Origin: Desulfobulbus rhabdoformis
Lineage (GTDB): Bacteria; Desulfobacterota; Desulfobulbia; Desulfobulbales; Desulfobulbaceae
Assembly (NCBI RefSeq): GCF_016919065.1
Contig: NZ_JAFFQA010000022.1
Span: 17,272-81,271, forward strand
Direction: 5' to 3'
DNA length: 64,000 nt
The translations under genes and the position numbers were made by a program. The notes under the pieces were generated by a model. The model was not told the DNA's origin. It saw nothing but the letters and a program-made list of their open reading frames with translations, and ran no database searches. Below, one piece after another: positions 35,565 through 43,763 of the stretch (position 1 is its first letter; every line of letters begins with the position of its first letter).

Positions 35565-36625
35565 TGTTGTTGGGCGTCGTTGATGCCGACTTCGGCAAAG
35601 GTTTTAATCTCTGCCAGGACCCGGGTGGCCGCGCCAATCAGGTGCATGGACACTGCGGCGCCGGTTCCCTCGCCCAGACGAAAATCAAGGTTGAGCAGAG
35701 GCTGCACGCCTAACCGCTCCAGCATACAGCGATGCCCGATTTCCACCGAGTTATGGCTGGCAATGAGGTAGTCCTTGGCCGTGGGAACCAATTCGCAGGC
35801 GATCAAGGCACCTGCGGTTGAGATCAGACCATCGCAGACGACGGGAATCCCCCGTCCGGCTGCACCAATGACCAGGCCGGCCAGGCCGCCAATTTCAAAC
35901 CCTCCCACCTTGGCCAAGACATCAAGGGGATCCTCGGGGTTGGGTTTGTGCAGGGTCACCCCCTGCTCGATCACTCGAACCTTATTGGCCAGGGCTTCGT
36001 TATCGATGCCGGTCCCGCGACCGGTCACTGTTTCCACGGGCAGCCCGGAGAAGGCGGCGATAATAGCCGCTGAAGGCGTGGTATTGCCAATGCCCATATC
36101 ACCGGTACCTAAGAGGTCGAGCCCCTCTTCGTCCGCCAGCTGATTGACAATCTCAATGCCTGCTTCAAGTGAAGATATCGCCTGTTCCCGACTCATGGCG
36201 GGTTCCTTGGTAAAGTTGGCCGTACCAGGGGCGATTTTTTTATGGAAAATGGGCAGATCCTGAGGGAAATCGTGTTTCACGCCCAAATCAGCCACCCGCA
36301 CCGAGCCCCCGGCATTTTTGGCCAAAACACTGACCGAGGCACCGCCCTGCACAAAGTTGTAGACCATCTGGGGAGTGACCTCCTGCGGAAAAAGGCTGAC
36401 CCCTTCCTCGACCACTCCATGATCACCGGCGCAGGTAACGATTATTTTTTGGGAAAACCGTACATCCAGGGTGCCGGTAATGGCTGCCAGGCGAGCGGAC
36501 AGCGGTTCGAGGATCCCCAGACTCCCCTGGGGTCTGGCCTGATCGGCCAGGCGTTGTAAGGCCTCCTGGTGAACGGCTTGATTGGGTTTTTGAATAGCGG
36601 CAATGGTTTTATCGAGTAGGCGCAT
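35561..36625 (-). CDS. cobT: Nicotinate-nucleotide:benzimidazole phosphoribosyltransferase
   Basis: 354 aa, normal CobT length. It activates a benzimidazole-type base to its alpha-ribotide for cobamide assembly. The catalytic Glu319 lies in NLDFRLGEGTGAA; LLGTGDMGIGNTTPSAAI and AGDHGVVEEGVSLFP are diagnostic. ATG 36625 is preceded by GGAGAG; an ATG four codons earlier is less well placed. Between bzaF and bzaC. Confidence 0.96.
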   Translation of the reverse strand: MRLLDKTIAAIQKPNQAVHQEALQRLADQARPQGSLGILEPLSARLAAITGTLDVRFSQKIIVTCAGDHGVVEEGVSLFPQEVTPQMVYNFVQGGASVSVLAKNAGGSVRVADLGVKHDFPQDLPIFHKKIAPGTANFTKEPAMSREQAISSLEAGIEIVNQLADEEGLDLLGTGDMGIGNTTPSAAIIAAFSGLPVETVTGRGTGIDNEALANKVRVIEQGVTLHKPNPEDPLDVLAKVGGFEIGGLAGLVIGAAGRGIPVVCDGLISTAGALIACELVPTAKDYLIASHNSVEIGHRCMLERLGVQPLLNLDFRLGEGTGAAVSMHLIGAATRVLAEIKTFAEVGINDAQQQ

Positions 36626-36656
36626 TTTGCTCTCCATTAATTCGTCAGTAAAAAGA

Positions 36657-37979
36657 TTATTTGGATTGGCGAGAGCGCTTATCGCCGCTGATATCCTGGG
36701 CAAAAACCTCCATCCCCTTTTTCATGGCGCAGAAGTCGCCACACATGGTGCAGGTGTCATCGGCCTCGGGAGCACGTTCCTGGCGAATTTGTTTGGCCAG
36801 TTCTGGAAAGAGCAGGTGTTGTTCCAAATCCTTCCAGCGCATGTCGCGTCGGGCCATGGCCGCCTCCTTCTCCCGATCGCGACGATCTGGATACTTGGCC
36901 ACATCACCGATGCGGACCGCCAGTCGTGTGGCGCGAACGCCTTCACGCACATCGTTTTCATTGGGCAGCGCAAGGTGTTCGGCCGGTGTTATATAGCAGA
37001 CCAGGTCCGCCCCATGACGGGCCGAATTGGCCGCACCAATGGCGGAGGTGATGTGGTCGTAGCCCGCACCGGTATCCAGGGGCAGGGGACCAAGGACGTA
37101 GTACGGGGCATTGCCGCTCATCCGTTTTTCCAGCTGAATGTTGGCTGCGATCTCGTCCAGCGGGACATGCCCCGGTCCTTCCACCATCATCTGGCAGCCC
37201 ATATCGCGGCCCAGTTCGGCAAGCTCACAGTTGATGATCATCTCCGCCATCTGAGCACGATCGTGGCTGTCATGGATGGCACCCGCACGGATGCCGTTGC
37301 CGAGCGAGAGGATGGCATCGTATTTTTTCATGAGCGCACAGACGCGGTCAAACTGCTCATAGAGGGGGTTCTCCTTGCCGGTGGCATCCATCCAGGCAAC
37401 CATAAAAGTGCCGCCTTTGGAGGCCAGACCACCGTAACGGAAGCCCTGCTTGCGCAACCGCTCAATGGTGTAGCGGTTAATGCCACAGTGAATGGCCATA
37501 AAACTTAAGCCATCGGCAAGCTGGCGTTCGATCAATTCAAAGAGGAATTCCGGGTCGAGTTTGGCGGGATTTTTGTATCGGCGAGCGGTCTCTTTAAAGG
37601 CCTGATAGAGGGGAACATTGCCTACAGGGAGGGCTGTGTTGGCCAGGACCTCGCGACGAATTTTGTCCAGGTCGCCGCCAACAGAGAGCTCCATCAGGGT
37701 GTCGGCTCCCTCTTCTTCGGCGATCTGTGCTTTGCGTATTTCGGAGTGCAGGTCGCAGATATCCGAGGAGGTGCCGATGGATGCATTGACCTTGGTGCGC
37801 AGGTCCCCACCGATGCCGACGACCTTTTGCTGCGGTCGGTCGGGATGATTGGCAATGACGATCTCGCCCAGGGCAACCTTCTCGCGGATATATTCCGGAG
37901 GCAGTCCCTCTGTCTGGGCTACGGCTTCCATTTGTGGGGTCAGGGTGAGAGCACGGGCGTGCTCGATCTGGGTTTTCAT
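36657..37979 (-). CDS. bzaF: ThiC-family radical SAM enzyme, probable hydroxybenzimidazole synthase BzaF
   Basis: 440 aa. C-terminal Fe-S motif CTMCGDFC (Cys410, 413, 417) and the strongly conserved ThiC core (VGGDLDKIRREVLANTALPVG, SFMAIHCGINRYTIERL, VEGPGHVPLDEI). ThiC makes the thiamine pyrimidine from AIR; its paralogue BzaF makes 5-hydroxybenzimidazole from the same substrate. Here the gene is behind a cobalamin riboswitch, not a TPP one, and is followed by cobT and a methyltransferase, so BzaF is preferred. ATG 37979 has GGAGG upstream. True ThiC remains possible until phylogeny is run. Confidence 0.8.
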   Translation of the reverse strand: MKTQIEHARALTLTPQMEAVAQTEGLPPEYIREKVALGEIVIANHPDRPQQKVVGIGGDLRTKVNASIGTSSDICDLHSEIRKAQIAEEEGADTLMELSVGGDLDKIRREVLANTALPVGNVPLYQAFKETARRYKNPAKLDPEFLFELIERQLADGLSFMAIHCGINRYTIERLRKQGFRYGGLASKGGTFMVAWMDATGKENPLYEQFDRVCALMKKYDAILSLGNGIRAGAIHDSHDRAQMAEMIINCELAELGRDMGCQMMVEGPGHVPLDEIAANIQLEKRMSGNAPYYVLGPLPLDTGAGYDHITSAIGAANSARHGADLVCYITPAEHLALPNENDVREGVRATRLAVRIGDVAKYPDRRDREKEAAMARRDMRWKDLEQHLLFPELAKQIRQERAPEADDTCTMCGDFCAMKKGMEVFAQDISGDKRSRQSK

Positions 37980-38012
37980 GTATCCTCCGTACGTTGCGAC
38001 AGTCCGAGTGCG

Positions 38013-38060
38013 GCAAAAGAAAAAGGGTTTCAAAAGGAAAAAAACCTTTTGAAACCCTTT
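38013..38060 (-). terminator. Intrinsic terminator inside the riboswitch leader
   Basis: A perfect 16-bp stem (38022-38037 with 38045-38060) with a 7-base loop; in the minus sense it is followed by TTTCTTTTG. It lies between the riboswitch and the bzaF start, 43 bases ahead of the ATG, and so is positioned to stop transcription when cobamide is bound. Confidence 0.9.
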
Positions 38061-38084
38061 GCCATCGCGTTCCCAAGAAGAATC

Positions 38085-38246
38085 TGTCTATACGTCTTCT
38101 GACTTCCGGTGACTGCTGAATCGCGCCTTCCCGCCCCCAGAGGGGCAGTGGCTTTCTTCATCCGCTGGGGTGAAGAAGGCGATCCGTACAACCGGTTACA
38201 GCGGCGGGACCGTCACGGAATTACACCGTGTTCCGTTTATAGAACT
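38085..38246 (-). promoter_or_regulatory. Cobalamin riboswitch
   Basis: Minus-strand leader with the conserved B12 elements in order: GGAACACGGTG, then CCGTGACGGTCCCGCCGCTG, AAGCCACTGCCCC with a GGGGGCGGGAAGGCG partner (the B12 box region), and GTCACCGGAAGTCAGAAGAC. This is the class I cobalamin aptamer. It controls bzaF-cobT-bzaC through the downstream terminator, and possibly the PocR kinase further on. Confidence 0.95.
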
Positions 38247-38435
38247 GTCTTTATGTTGTGTGTGTTTGTCTTGCTCTATGAGCTGATGCGCCACCCTACC
38301 ATCAGGCAGTCGAACTGGCAATCCCTAAAAGGAGTGAAAAAGGCCTCACCCTCTTTGCCAGTCACTGGTTCGAGCATGAACGTGAGGGAGTGTTGAGAGC
38401 AGGTCATGTGGCGGGATAGCACAAACAACAAAAGG

Positions 38436-38468
38436 ACGCACCGCTGAATGCTCACGGATTTCGGGTAT
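38436..38468. repeat. Inverted copy of the GAANCCGTGAGCATTCA repeat
   Basis: CGCACCGCTGAATGCTCACG then GATTTCGGGT is the reverse complement of the repeat at 14222 and 29558 (TGAGCATTCANCGGTGCG). Lies between the riboswitch and the terminator of the His-rich gene. Confidence 0.6.
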
Positions 38469-38472
38469 TGTT

Positions 38473-38511
38473 CCCAAAAAATGCAATCACGGGTATCATA
38501 CCCGTGATTGC
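38473..38511 (-). terminator. Intrinsic terminator of the His-rich protein gene
   Basis: Perfect 13-bp stem GCAATCACGGGTA (38483-38495) with TACCCGTGATTGC (38499-38511), three-base loop, followed in minus sense by ATTTTTTGGG. Confidence 0.88.
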
Positions 38512-38605
38512 AAGTGGCAAGCAGCACCTACTGCTCAAGGAAAGAGACGCAGGTCAGGCGCGGTCTGCCAGACAAGGGGCGCGTCACCCTGTCCGGCAAA
38601 TTGTT

Positions 38606-38932
38606 TTAATGACGGTTGTGGTGGCGTCTGTCATCATGCCAGCGATGGCTGGGGCGATGCCTGTCATTGTACCGATACCAACGCTCCGGGGGCGCATAGC
38701 GATGGTGACGCACCTTGTGATAGATCCGATGAGGCCGGTGTGAGACGTAGTGTCGTTTATGAACAACCGGTACCGGGTAGACGTATCGTGGTCCGTGATC
38801 AAAGGCTGCAATAACCGGCCCTAGATCTACGCCCACATAGATCCGGCTTTCAGCCTGCGCTGTTGATGGTTTGGATACAAGTGTTACGACACTCAGAATG
38901 GCAAGGGCGGAAAACAAAGCAATGCGTTTCAT
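38606..38932 (-). CDS. Secreted His/Arg/Tyr-rich small protein
   Basis: 108 aa. Signal peptide (1-27, MKRIALFSALAILSVVTLVS, cleavage near AQA-ES). A short conserved-looking segment (SRIYVGVDLGPVIAAFDHGP) precedes a tail of about 55 residues extremely rich in His, Arg and Tyr, including RHHRYAPPERWYRYNDRHR. ATG 38932 has AAGGAGGT upstream. Mature protein could bind metal or nucleic acid/polyanions. No family recognised. Confidence 0.7.
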   Translation of the reverse strand: MKRIALFSALAILSVVTLVSKPSTAQAESRIYVGVDLGPVIAAFDHGPRYVYPVPVVHKRHYVSHRPHRIYHKVRHHRYAPPERWYRYNDRHRPSHRWHDDRRHHNRH

Positions 38933-39385
38933 GAATACCTCCTTGGAAGGAGTGAGCTGAATCGTCCTCTCTTCCTGGTTACGTTCACCCTCTTGATAAT
39001 GACTGAGGATGTCTGGATTGCATTTCCTCTTCTGTGCTTGTCGTGGCAGAGAAGAAGGTTTTCTTTGCTGTGTCTCCACCCTAAGCGGTTTCTCGGCGGT
39101 TTGTCAGTGGACATAGGGCTGTTTTTCCAGGATACGAGGCGATGTCGGGGCGATGTCGGGTTGGGGAACTCCTTGAGAATATGCAAAAAAACTCATATTA
39201 CCTTGAAGTCGTCTGGTGGGGCAGGTAGGATGGCGACTCGGTATTCATGTCGCCTGATGTGGGAATGAAAGGCGATTTTCTAGGCTTTGTGAGCTTAAAA
39301 ATTTTTGTCTTATTATTAGGACACCTTGTTCAGTGACTACCTGCCGTCACGGATTCAGGTTCAATAAAGCGACTAAGGGGAAAAT
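38933..39385. other. Intergenic stretch, mainly unexplained
   Basis: Divergent upstream region of the His-rich gene and the 168-aa gene. Contains a CTGCCGTCACGGATTCAGG repeat half at about 39342-39360. No other gene or RNA structure seen. Confidence 0.4.
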
Positions 39386-39892
39386 ATGGCTGCACGCGAG
39401 GTAGATCAGTTTATTTATATAGTTGGGGAACATCAAAACGGAATGATTCCGGAGAGTCAGGAGGTTCTTGCCTTTACCAGGGAAAACATGGGCCAGGTGC
39501 AAACCGAGGAACTTTCTCTGGTCATCAGTAATGTCTTTGGCAAAGGGCAGTTCTTTCCAGGGCCGAATGAAGCGTTGACTTCAGTTATTCATGAGTTTGT
39601 TCGTCGTTCTGATCGGTTTCGCCTTTCCAAGGCTCGGAAAAAACATCACTGTACCTTGGTGACCGCTTTTAAGCGGTTTGATGGTGAGGTATCTGTCAAA
39701 GTGGCCACGGTCATGGTCGCCCAGGCGGGTCAGTTGAACCTGGAAGAACCGGATTCCTTTCATCAACTCCTGGTCGAGACGATCCCCCAAATTCAAGAGG
39801 TTTTCCTCGAAGAGCCGTATGCCAAAGATTCCAAGGTGGTTGAACTCTTGAAGGAGACCACGCTCCACCATATCAATCAGAGGCTGCAGTAG
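39386..39892 (+). CDS. Hypothetical cytoplasmic protein
   Basis: 168 aa, soluble, mixed alpha/beta (DQFIYIVGEHQNGMIP, HHCTLVTAFKRFDGEVSVKV) with no signal or membrane segment. ATG 39386 follows AAGGGG. Single gene between repeats, upstream of ftsH. No recognised family. Confidence 0.6.
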   Translation: MAAREVDQFIYIVGEHQNGMIPESQEVLAFTRENMGQVQTEELSLVISNVFGKGQFFPGPNEALTSVIHEFVRRSDRFRLSKARKKHHCTLVTAFKRFDGEVSVKVATVMVAQAGQLNLEEPDSFHQLLVETIPQIQEVFLEEPYAKDSKVVELLKETTLHHINQRLQ

Positions 39893-39999
39893 GACGGGAC
39901 AGGAGGGGACAGATCGTTTTGTCCCTTAGGGACAATGTTCTAGGTGGTTGAGATGTAATGTTTTTTTTATGGAAAATTACCCTGGGGATGCATAGTGTA

Positions 40000-40177
40000 A
40001 GGGTGTCTTGAATAATTAGATTTTTCAATCAAGGTCAAGGATTGCTGACAATTTTACCGCAGGCATATAGCTGATATCGGAGTCTTCGCTTACCTCCGAG
40101 GATAAAATTTTGAGCATGACGAGGTAAGCGCCAGACTCCGCGGGATTGGCAGAAAAAGCAATTATTCAAGATTCCCT
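40000..40177 (+). mobile_element. MITE-like repeat copy C (upstream of ftsH)
   Basis: The most complete copy: 178 bases from AGGGTGTCTTGAATAATT to AATTATTCAAGATTCCCT, flanked by TA on both sides, a possible TA target duplication. An inner hairpin (GAGTCTTCGCTTACCTCCGA with the later GAGGTAAGCGCCAGACTC) gives strong secondary structure. It ends 37 bases before the ftsH ATG. Confidence 0.85.
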
Positions 40178-40214
40178 TAAGTTGTATCTGTGAGCTACCA
40201 GCAAGGAAAAAGTT

Positions 40215-42035
40215 ATGGACAAAACCCAGAAGTTTAACATGATTTTCGCCATTATCGCTGTTTTTGGCATCCTGTTCTTTCATGAGGTCTGGACAGAGCA
40301 ACAAAAAGTTGAGGCAGTGCCCTACAGTGAGATGGAGGTTTTATTGCAGCAGGGTAAGGTCAAAGAGTTGACCATTCGTGAACAGTACATCGTGGGGGAA
40401 CTGAAAGAGGCCGATGAGAACGGGAAAACCTATATCATTGCCAATCGGGTTGATCCAAAGCTTGCCGAGCAACTCTCCCAGTACAAGGTGCCCTTTACCC
40501 AGGTGCATGAGAGTAAATTCCTGGCGACGCTGCTTTCCTGGATTGTTCCCGCCCTTATATTTTTTGGTATCTGGTTTCTCCTTATTCGGAAATTAATGGA
40601 GCGCCAGGGGGGAATGGGGGGCGGCTTCATGAATATAGGAAAATCCAAGGCCAAGATTTATGTTGAACAGCAGACGGGTGTCTCCTTTGAAGATGTGGCT
40701 GGTGTAGAAGAGAGTAAGGCAGAACTTCAAGAAATTGTTGAGTTTTTGAAAGCTCCGGATGATTACGGTAAGCTGGGGGCACGCATGCCCAAAGGGATTC
40801 TGCTCGTCGGCCCCCCAGGTACGGGTAAAACGTTACTCTCGCGGGCGGTTGCCGGTGAGGCCGCAGTTCCCTTCTTTTCCATCTCTGGTTCTGAATTTGT
40901 TGAGATGTTTGTGGGCGTCGGTGCTGCCCGAGTTCGCGATCTTTTCGAACAGGCGAGAAAATCTGCACCAGCGATAATATTTATCGACGAGCTTGATGCC
41001 TTGGGCCGCGCCCGTTCAGCAGCGGGACTGGGGGGCAATGACGAGCGTGAACAGACCCTGAATCAGCTTTTGGTTGAACTGGATGGCTTTGATCCCAGTA
41101 CAGGCTTGGTCCTTCTGGCGGCCACCAACAGACCAGAGGTCCTAGACCCCGCTCTTCTGCGAGCCGGTCGCTTTGATCGTCAGGTTCTGGTGGATCGCCC
41201 GGACAAAAAAGGACGTATCGAGATTCTCAATGTCCACATGAAAAAAGTACAGGTGGGGGAGGATGTGGATGCCTCCCAGGTGGCAGATTTCACCACCGGT
41301 TTTTCCGGGGCTGACCTGGCCAACCTGGTGAATGAGGCTGCCCTGCTTGCCACCCGCCGTAAGGCGGAAAAGGTGAGCATGGAGGACTTCACCCAGGCGA
41401 TAGAGCGTATTGTTGCGGGCCTGGAGAAGAAAAATCGGTTACTCAATCCACGAGAACGGGAGATTGTGGCCTATCATGAGGTGGGACATGCTTTGGCAGC
41501 CCTGGCGCTGCCGGGCAGTGATCCGGTGTATAAAATCTCTATTATTCCCAGGGGAATCGGGGCGCTTGGCTATACCCTGCAGCGCCCAACCGAGGATCGC
41601 TTTCTCATGACCAAGGAAGAGCTGGAAAATAAAATTGCCGTACTTCTGGGAGGACGCGCAGCGGAGAAACTCTTTTTTAACCATCTCTCCACAGGGGCCT
41701 CCGATGATATCGCCCGGGCAACGGATATTGCTCGGAATATGGTCACCCGCTATGGCATGGATCCGGATATCGGTTTTGTGGTCTACGAGGAAAACCAGCA
41801 GAGTTTTCTCAACCAGCAGCATGGACATGGCGTAAGCGGCTGCCAGATAAGCGATTCAACCGCCCATCAGATCGATGCCTCAGTGCGAAAAATCATCGAC
41901 GATACCTTCGTGCGGACCTATGAGATCCTGGAAGCCAATAAAGAGATTCTTGATCGTTGTGCCAAGGTTCTTCTGGATAAGGAAACCCTGCTTGAGGAGG
42001 AACTGGCCGAGTTGAGTAAAGGACTGCAGAGCTAA
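40215..42035 (+). CDS. ftsH: ATP-dependent zinc metalloprotease FtsH
   Basis: 606 aa. TM1 (about 8-23), periplasmic loop, TM2 (about 104-124), AAA+ module with Walker A GPPGTGKT (199-206), Walker [13 protein letters not shown], and a peptidase with HEVGH (421-425) and the third zinc ligand Asp in the ATDIARNM region. Membrane quality-control protease. ATG 40215 follows AAGGAAAAAG. Preceded by MITE copy C and followed by a large palindrome. Confidence 0.96.
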   Translation: MDKTQKFNMIFAIIAVFGILFFHEVWTEQQKVEAVPYSEMEVLLQQGKVKELTIREQYIVGELKEADENGKTYIIANRVDPKLAEQLSQYKVPFTQVHESKFLATLLSWIVPALIFFGIWFLLIRKLMERQGGMGGGFMNIGKSKAKIYVEQQTGVSFEDVAGVEESKAELQEIVEFLKAPDDYGKLGARMPKGILLVGPPGTGKTLLSRAVAGEAAVPFFSISGSEFVEMFVGVGAARVRDLFEQARKSAPAIIFIDELDALGRARSAAGLGGNDEREQTLNQLLVELDGFDPSTGLVLLAATNRPEVLDPALLRAGRFDRQVLVDRPDKKGRIEILNVHMKKVQVGEDVDASQVADFTTGFSGADLANLVNEAALLATRRKAEKVSMEDFTQAIERIVAGLEKKNRLLNPREREIVAYHEVGHALAALALPGSDPVYKISIIPRGIGALGYTLQRPTEDRFLMTKEELENKIAVLLGGRAAEKLFFNHLSTGASDDIARATDIARNMVTRYGMDPDIGFVVYEENQQSFLNQQHGHGVSGCQISDSTAHQIDASVRKIIDDTFVRTYEILEANKEILDRCAKVLLDKETLLEEELAELSKGLQS

Positions 42036-42068
42036 AAAAATCACGCAGGATTATTGGTTGATATCACG

Positions 42069-42145
42069 TTGGGGTTCCTTCGTCACCACCAACCTACAGC
42101 CCTTCCCGGAAGGAGAGTAGGTTGGTGGTGACGAAGGAACCCCAA
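42069..42145. repeat. Long perfect palindrome, TTGGGGTTCCTTCGTCACC family
   Basis: 29-bp arms (42069-42097 and 42117-42145), perfectly inverted, with a 19-base spacer, between ftsH and the convergent gene at 42202. A similar element is at 63561-63637. Could serve as a bidirectional terminator or mRNA stabiliser. Confidence 0.88.
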
Positions 42146-42167
42146 AATGAAGAGGCTTACAAATTTT

Positions 42168-42184
42168 AGGGTGTCTTGAATAAT
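42168..42184 (+). repeat. Solo MITE-like end (copy F)
   Basis: AGGGTGTCTTGAATAAT, identical to the left end of copies B and C, followed by unrelated sequence. A truncated copy. Confidence 0.7.
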
Positions 42185-42201
42185 ATCGGGACAGACACCA
42201 G

Positions 42202-42585
42202 TCAATTTCCTACCTGCAAGTGCACCCGTGATCCGGTGGCCGGATCACGATAGTTCAAGAATCCTTGAAGCTGGCCTGGGCGTACCGGTTTTGCAAATTG
42301 CATGTGGATGGATAAGGCACCAGGTCGGGGGCGTTTAAAGAGCCATTTGAGTGTGGAGCCGGAGAGCTTGCCGCCAACAGGTGCAGGCCGGGCCGAAACC
42401 AACCGTTGTCCTCCTTGTACCTTTTGCGTAAAGATGAGGGCTGTTGGTGCAGGCCGGGGGACAGAAACCTGCAGGGTGACAGCATTTCCCGAACCGTGGA
42501 CATATTGGCTGTGAACCTTGGGGCTGGCTTGGCCGGGCGTCACGAAGAAAAACAAGGCAAACAAAATGATCATTAAGCGGGCCAT
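42202..42585 (-). CDS. Secreted hypothetical protein
   Basis: 127 aa with a signal peptide (1-20, ALFFFVTPGQA). The mature part reads as a beta-rich domain (VHGSGNAVTLQVSVPRP). Start is four bases from the XRE regulator stop, so the two form one operon. The regulator may control or respond to this protein. No family recognised. Confidence 0.65.
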   Translation of the reverse strand: MARLMIILFALFFFVTPGQASPKVHSQYVHGSGNAVTLQVSVPRPAPTALIFTQKVQGGQRLVSARPAPVGGKLSGSTLKWLFKRPRPGALSIHMQFAKPVRPGQLQGFLNYRDPATGSRVHLQVGN

Positions 42586-42588
42586 GGG

Positions 42589-43518
42589 TTACTCCTTTTT
42601 CTGGGACGGAACAGGATCAAAAGTTTGGCTGCCTGTATTCCAGGTGTAGCTCCCTGCGAGCCAAAGTTGTTCAAGCGCCGTAAAGTCGATCGATGGGCCG
42701 CGTCTAGGGGAAAAGGTCTCGTAGGCGATAAGAATTTCATCATCACTGATGGAGTAATCCCGGTTGGTATCTGCCCAATGATAGAGACTTATTTGAATGG
42801 AAGTCGCGCCCTGTATGGGATCTCCAAGGCGTTGCTCTTTGCTGGACATGACGTTTCCAGAAAAGGTAAGCAGCTGCCCGGGTGATACTTTTTTCCCTGG
42901 GGTCACCACGTAGAGGAAGCGTGCTTTTCCCCGTCTCAGGCGGCCAATCCAGCGCGGACTCTGGCCAAAGGATTTATGCGTACCATCGGCTAAAATACTG
43001 TGGGTTTCGGCCTGCCCCTGAATATCCTCCCGGATCAACATGCTTTTTTTAAACTGAATCGGTCCAATTAGTTCCACAATGACCGGAAAGCTGAGGTTGG
43101 GTGCTGTTTGCGCAGGCATAATACGACGAGCCGTCAGCGTAGGTTGCTGCAACCAGAAAAAGAGGATGCCCCCGCAGGCGAGACAGAGAAGAAGAACACC
43201 GCTGATCCAACGTTTTCGAAGTGTTAGCCAGAGGGAAGGTGGAAGAGTTTGATCATCGACCTCTTGTTCATGATTATCCGGTGTTCCAGCCCCCTCATCC
43301 GGTACGCCCAACAACTCTTCAAGGGGGAACTCCAGCGCTTCTGCCAGTTTTTTTGCATTTTCCAGCTTGATGGAGGGATACCGCCGATTCTCCCAGCGGG
43401 AGATGGTATCTGTGGTGACCTCCACCACCGTGGCCAGGTAGAGCTGGGTGAGCCCGCGCTCCTCACGTACCTGACGAATCTTTTCACCGTTTATATCAAC
43501 ACTGCCGCTGTTGTTCAT
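42589..43518 (-). CDS. Membrane-anchored XRE-family regulator
   Basis: 309 aa. N-terminal HTH_XRE (about 10-70, GEKIRQVREERGLTQLYLAT, DTISRWENRR), acidic linker, one TM (about 105-124), and an extracytoplasmic domain of about 180 residues with beta-strand character. Resembles RodZ in topology only. A one-component sensor that would read an envelope signal. In an operon with the secreted 127-aa protein. Confidence 0.8.
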   Translation of the reverse strand: MNNSGSVDINGEKIRQVREERGLTQLYLATVVEVTTDTISRWENRRYPSIKLENAKKLAEALEFPLEELLGVPDEGAGTPDNHEQEVDDQTLPPSLWLTLRKRWISGVLLLCLACGGILFFWLQQPTLTARRIMPAQTAPNLSFPVIVELIGPIQFKKSMLIREDIQGQAETHSILADGTHKSFGQSPRWIGRLRRGKARFLYVVTPGKKVSPGQLLTFSGNVMSSKEQRLGDPIQGATSIQISLYHWADTNRDYSISDDEILIAYETFSPRRGPSIDFTALEQLWLAGSYTWNTGSQTFDPVPSQKKE

Positions 43519-43704
43519 TTGCGCCTGCCTGGATCATGGGAGCTGCTCACCCTTTTTTTCGTCTGTCTTTGCGTACTATAACATAGGCAATGACTTGAGC
43601 AAGATTTGTGGGAGCTCCACCGGAATATCCCATGTTGGGGCGCTCCATTGTATGCATGTTTTATCCCCATTGACGCTCATCTGAGGTGCTGCTGGTGAGC
43701 AAAT

Positions 43705-43735
43705 AAAAAAGGGGAACCTCACAAAGAGGCTCCCC
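43705..43735 (-). terminator. Intrinsic terminator of glnA
   Basis: Stem GGGGAACCTC (43711-43720) with GAGGCTCCCC (43726-43735, one mismatch) and a five-base loop; T run on the minus strand at 43705-43710. Confidence 0.9.
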
Positions 43736-43763
43736 TGGACACTGTATAGGATTCAGGCCGTAA

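Noticed and set aside
38085..38246. TPP riboswitch (expected before thiC)
   Set aside because: The conserved elements match the cobalamin aptamer (GCCACTG with GGGAAGGCG), and no TPP signature (CTGAGA with ACCTGA) is present.
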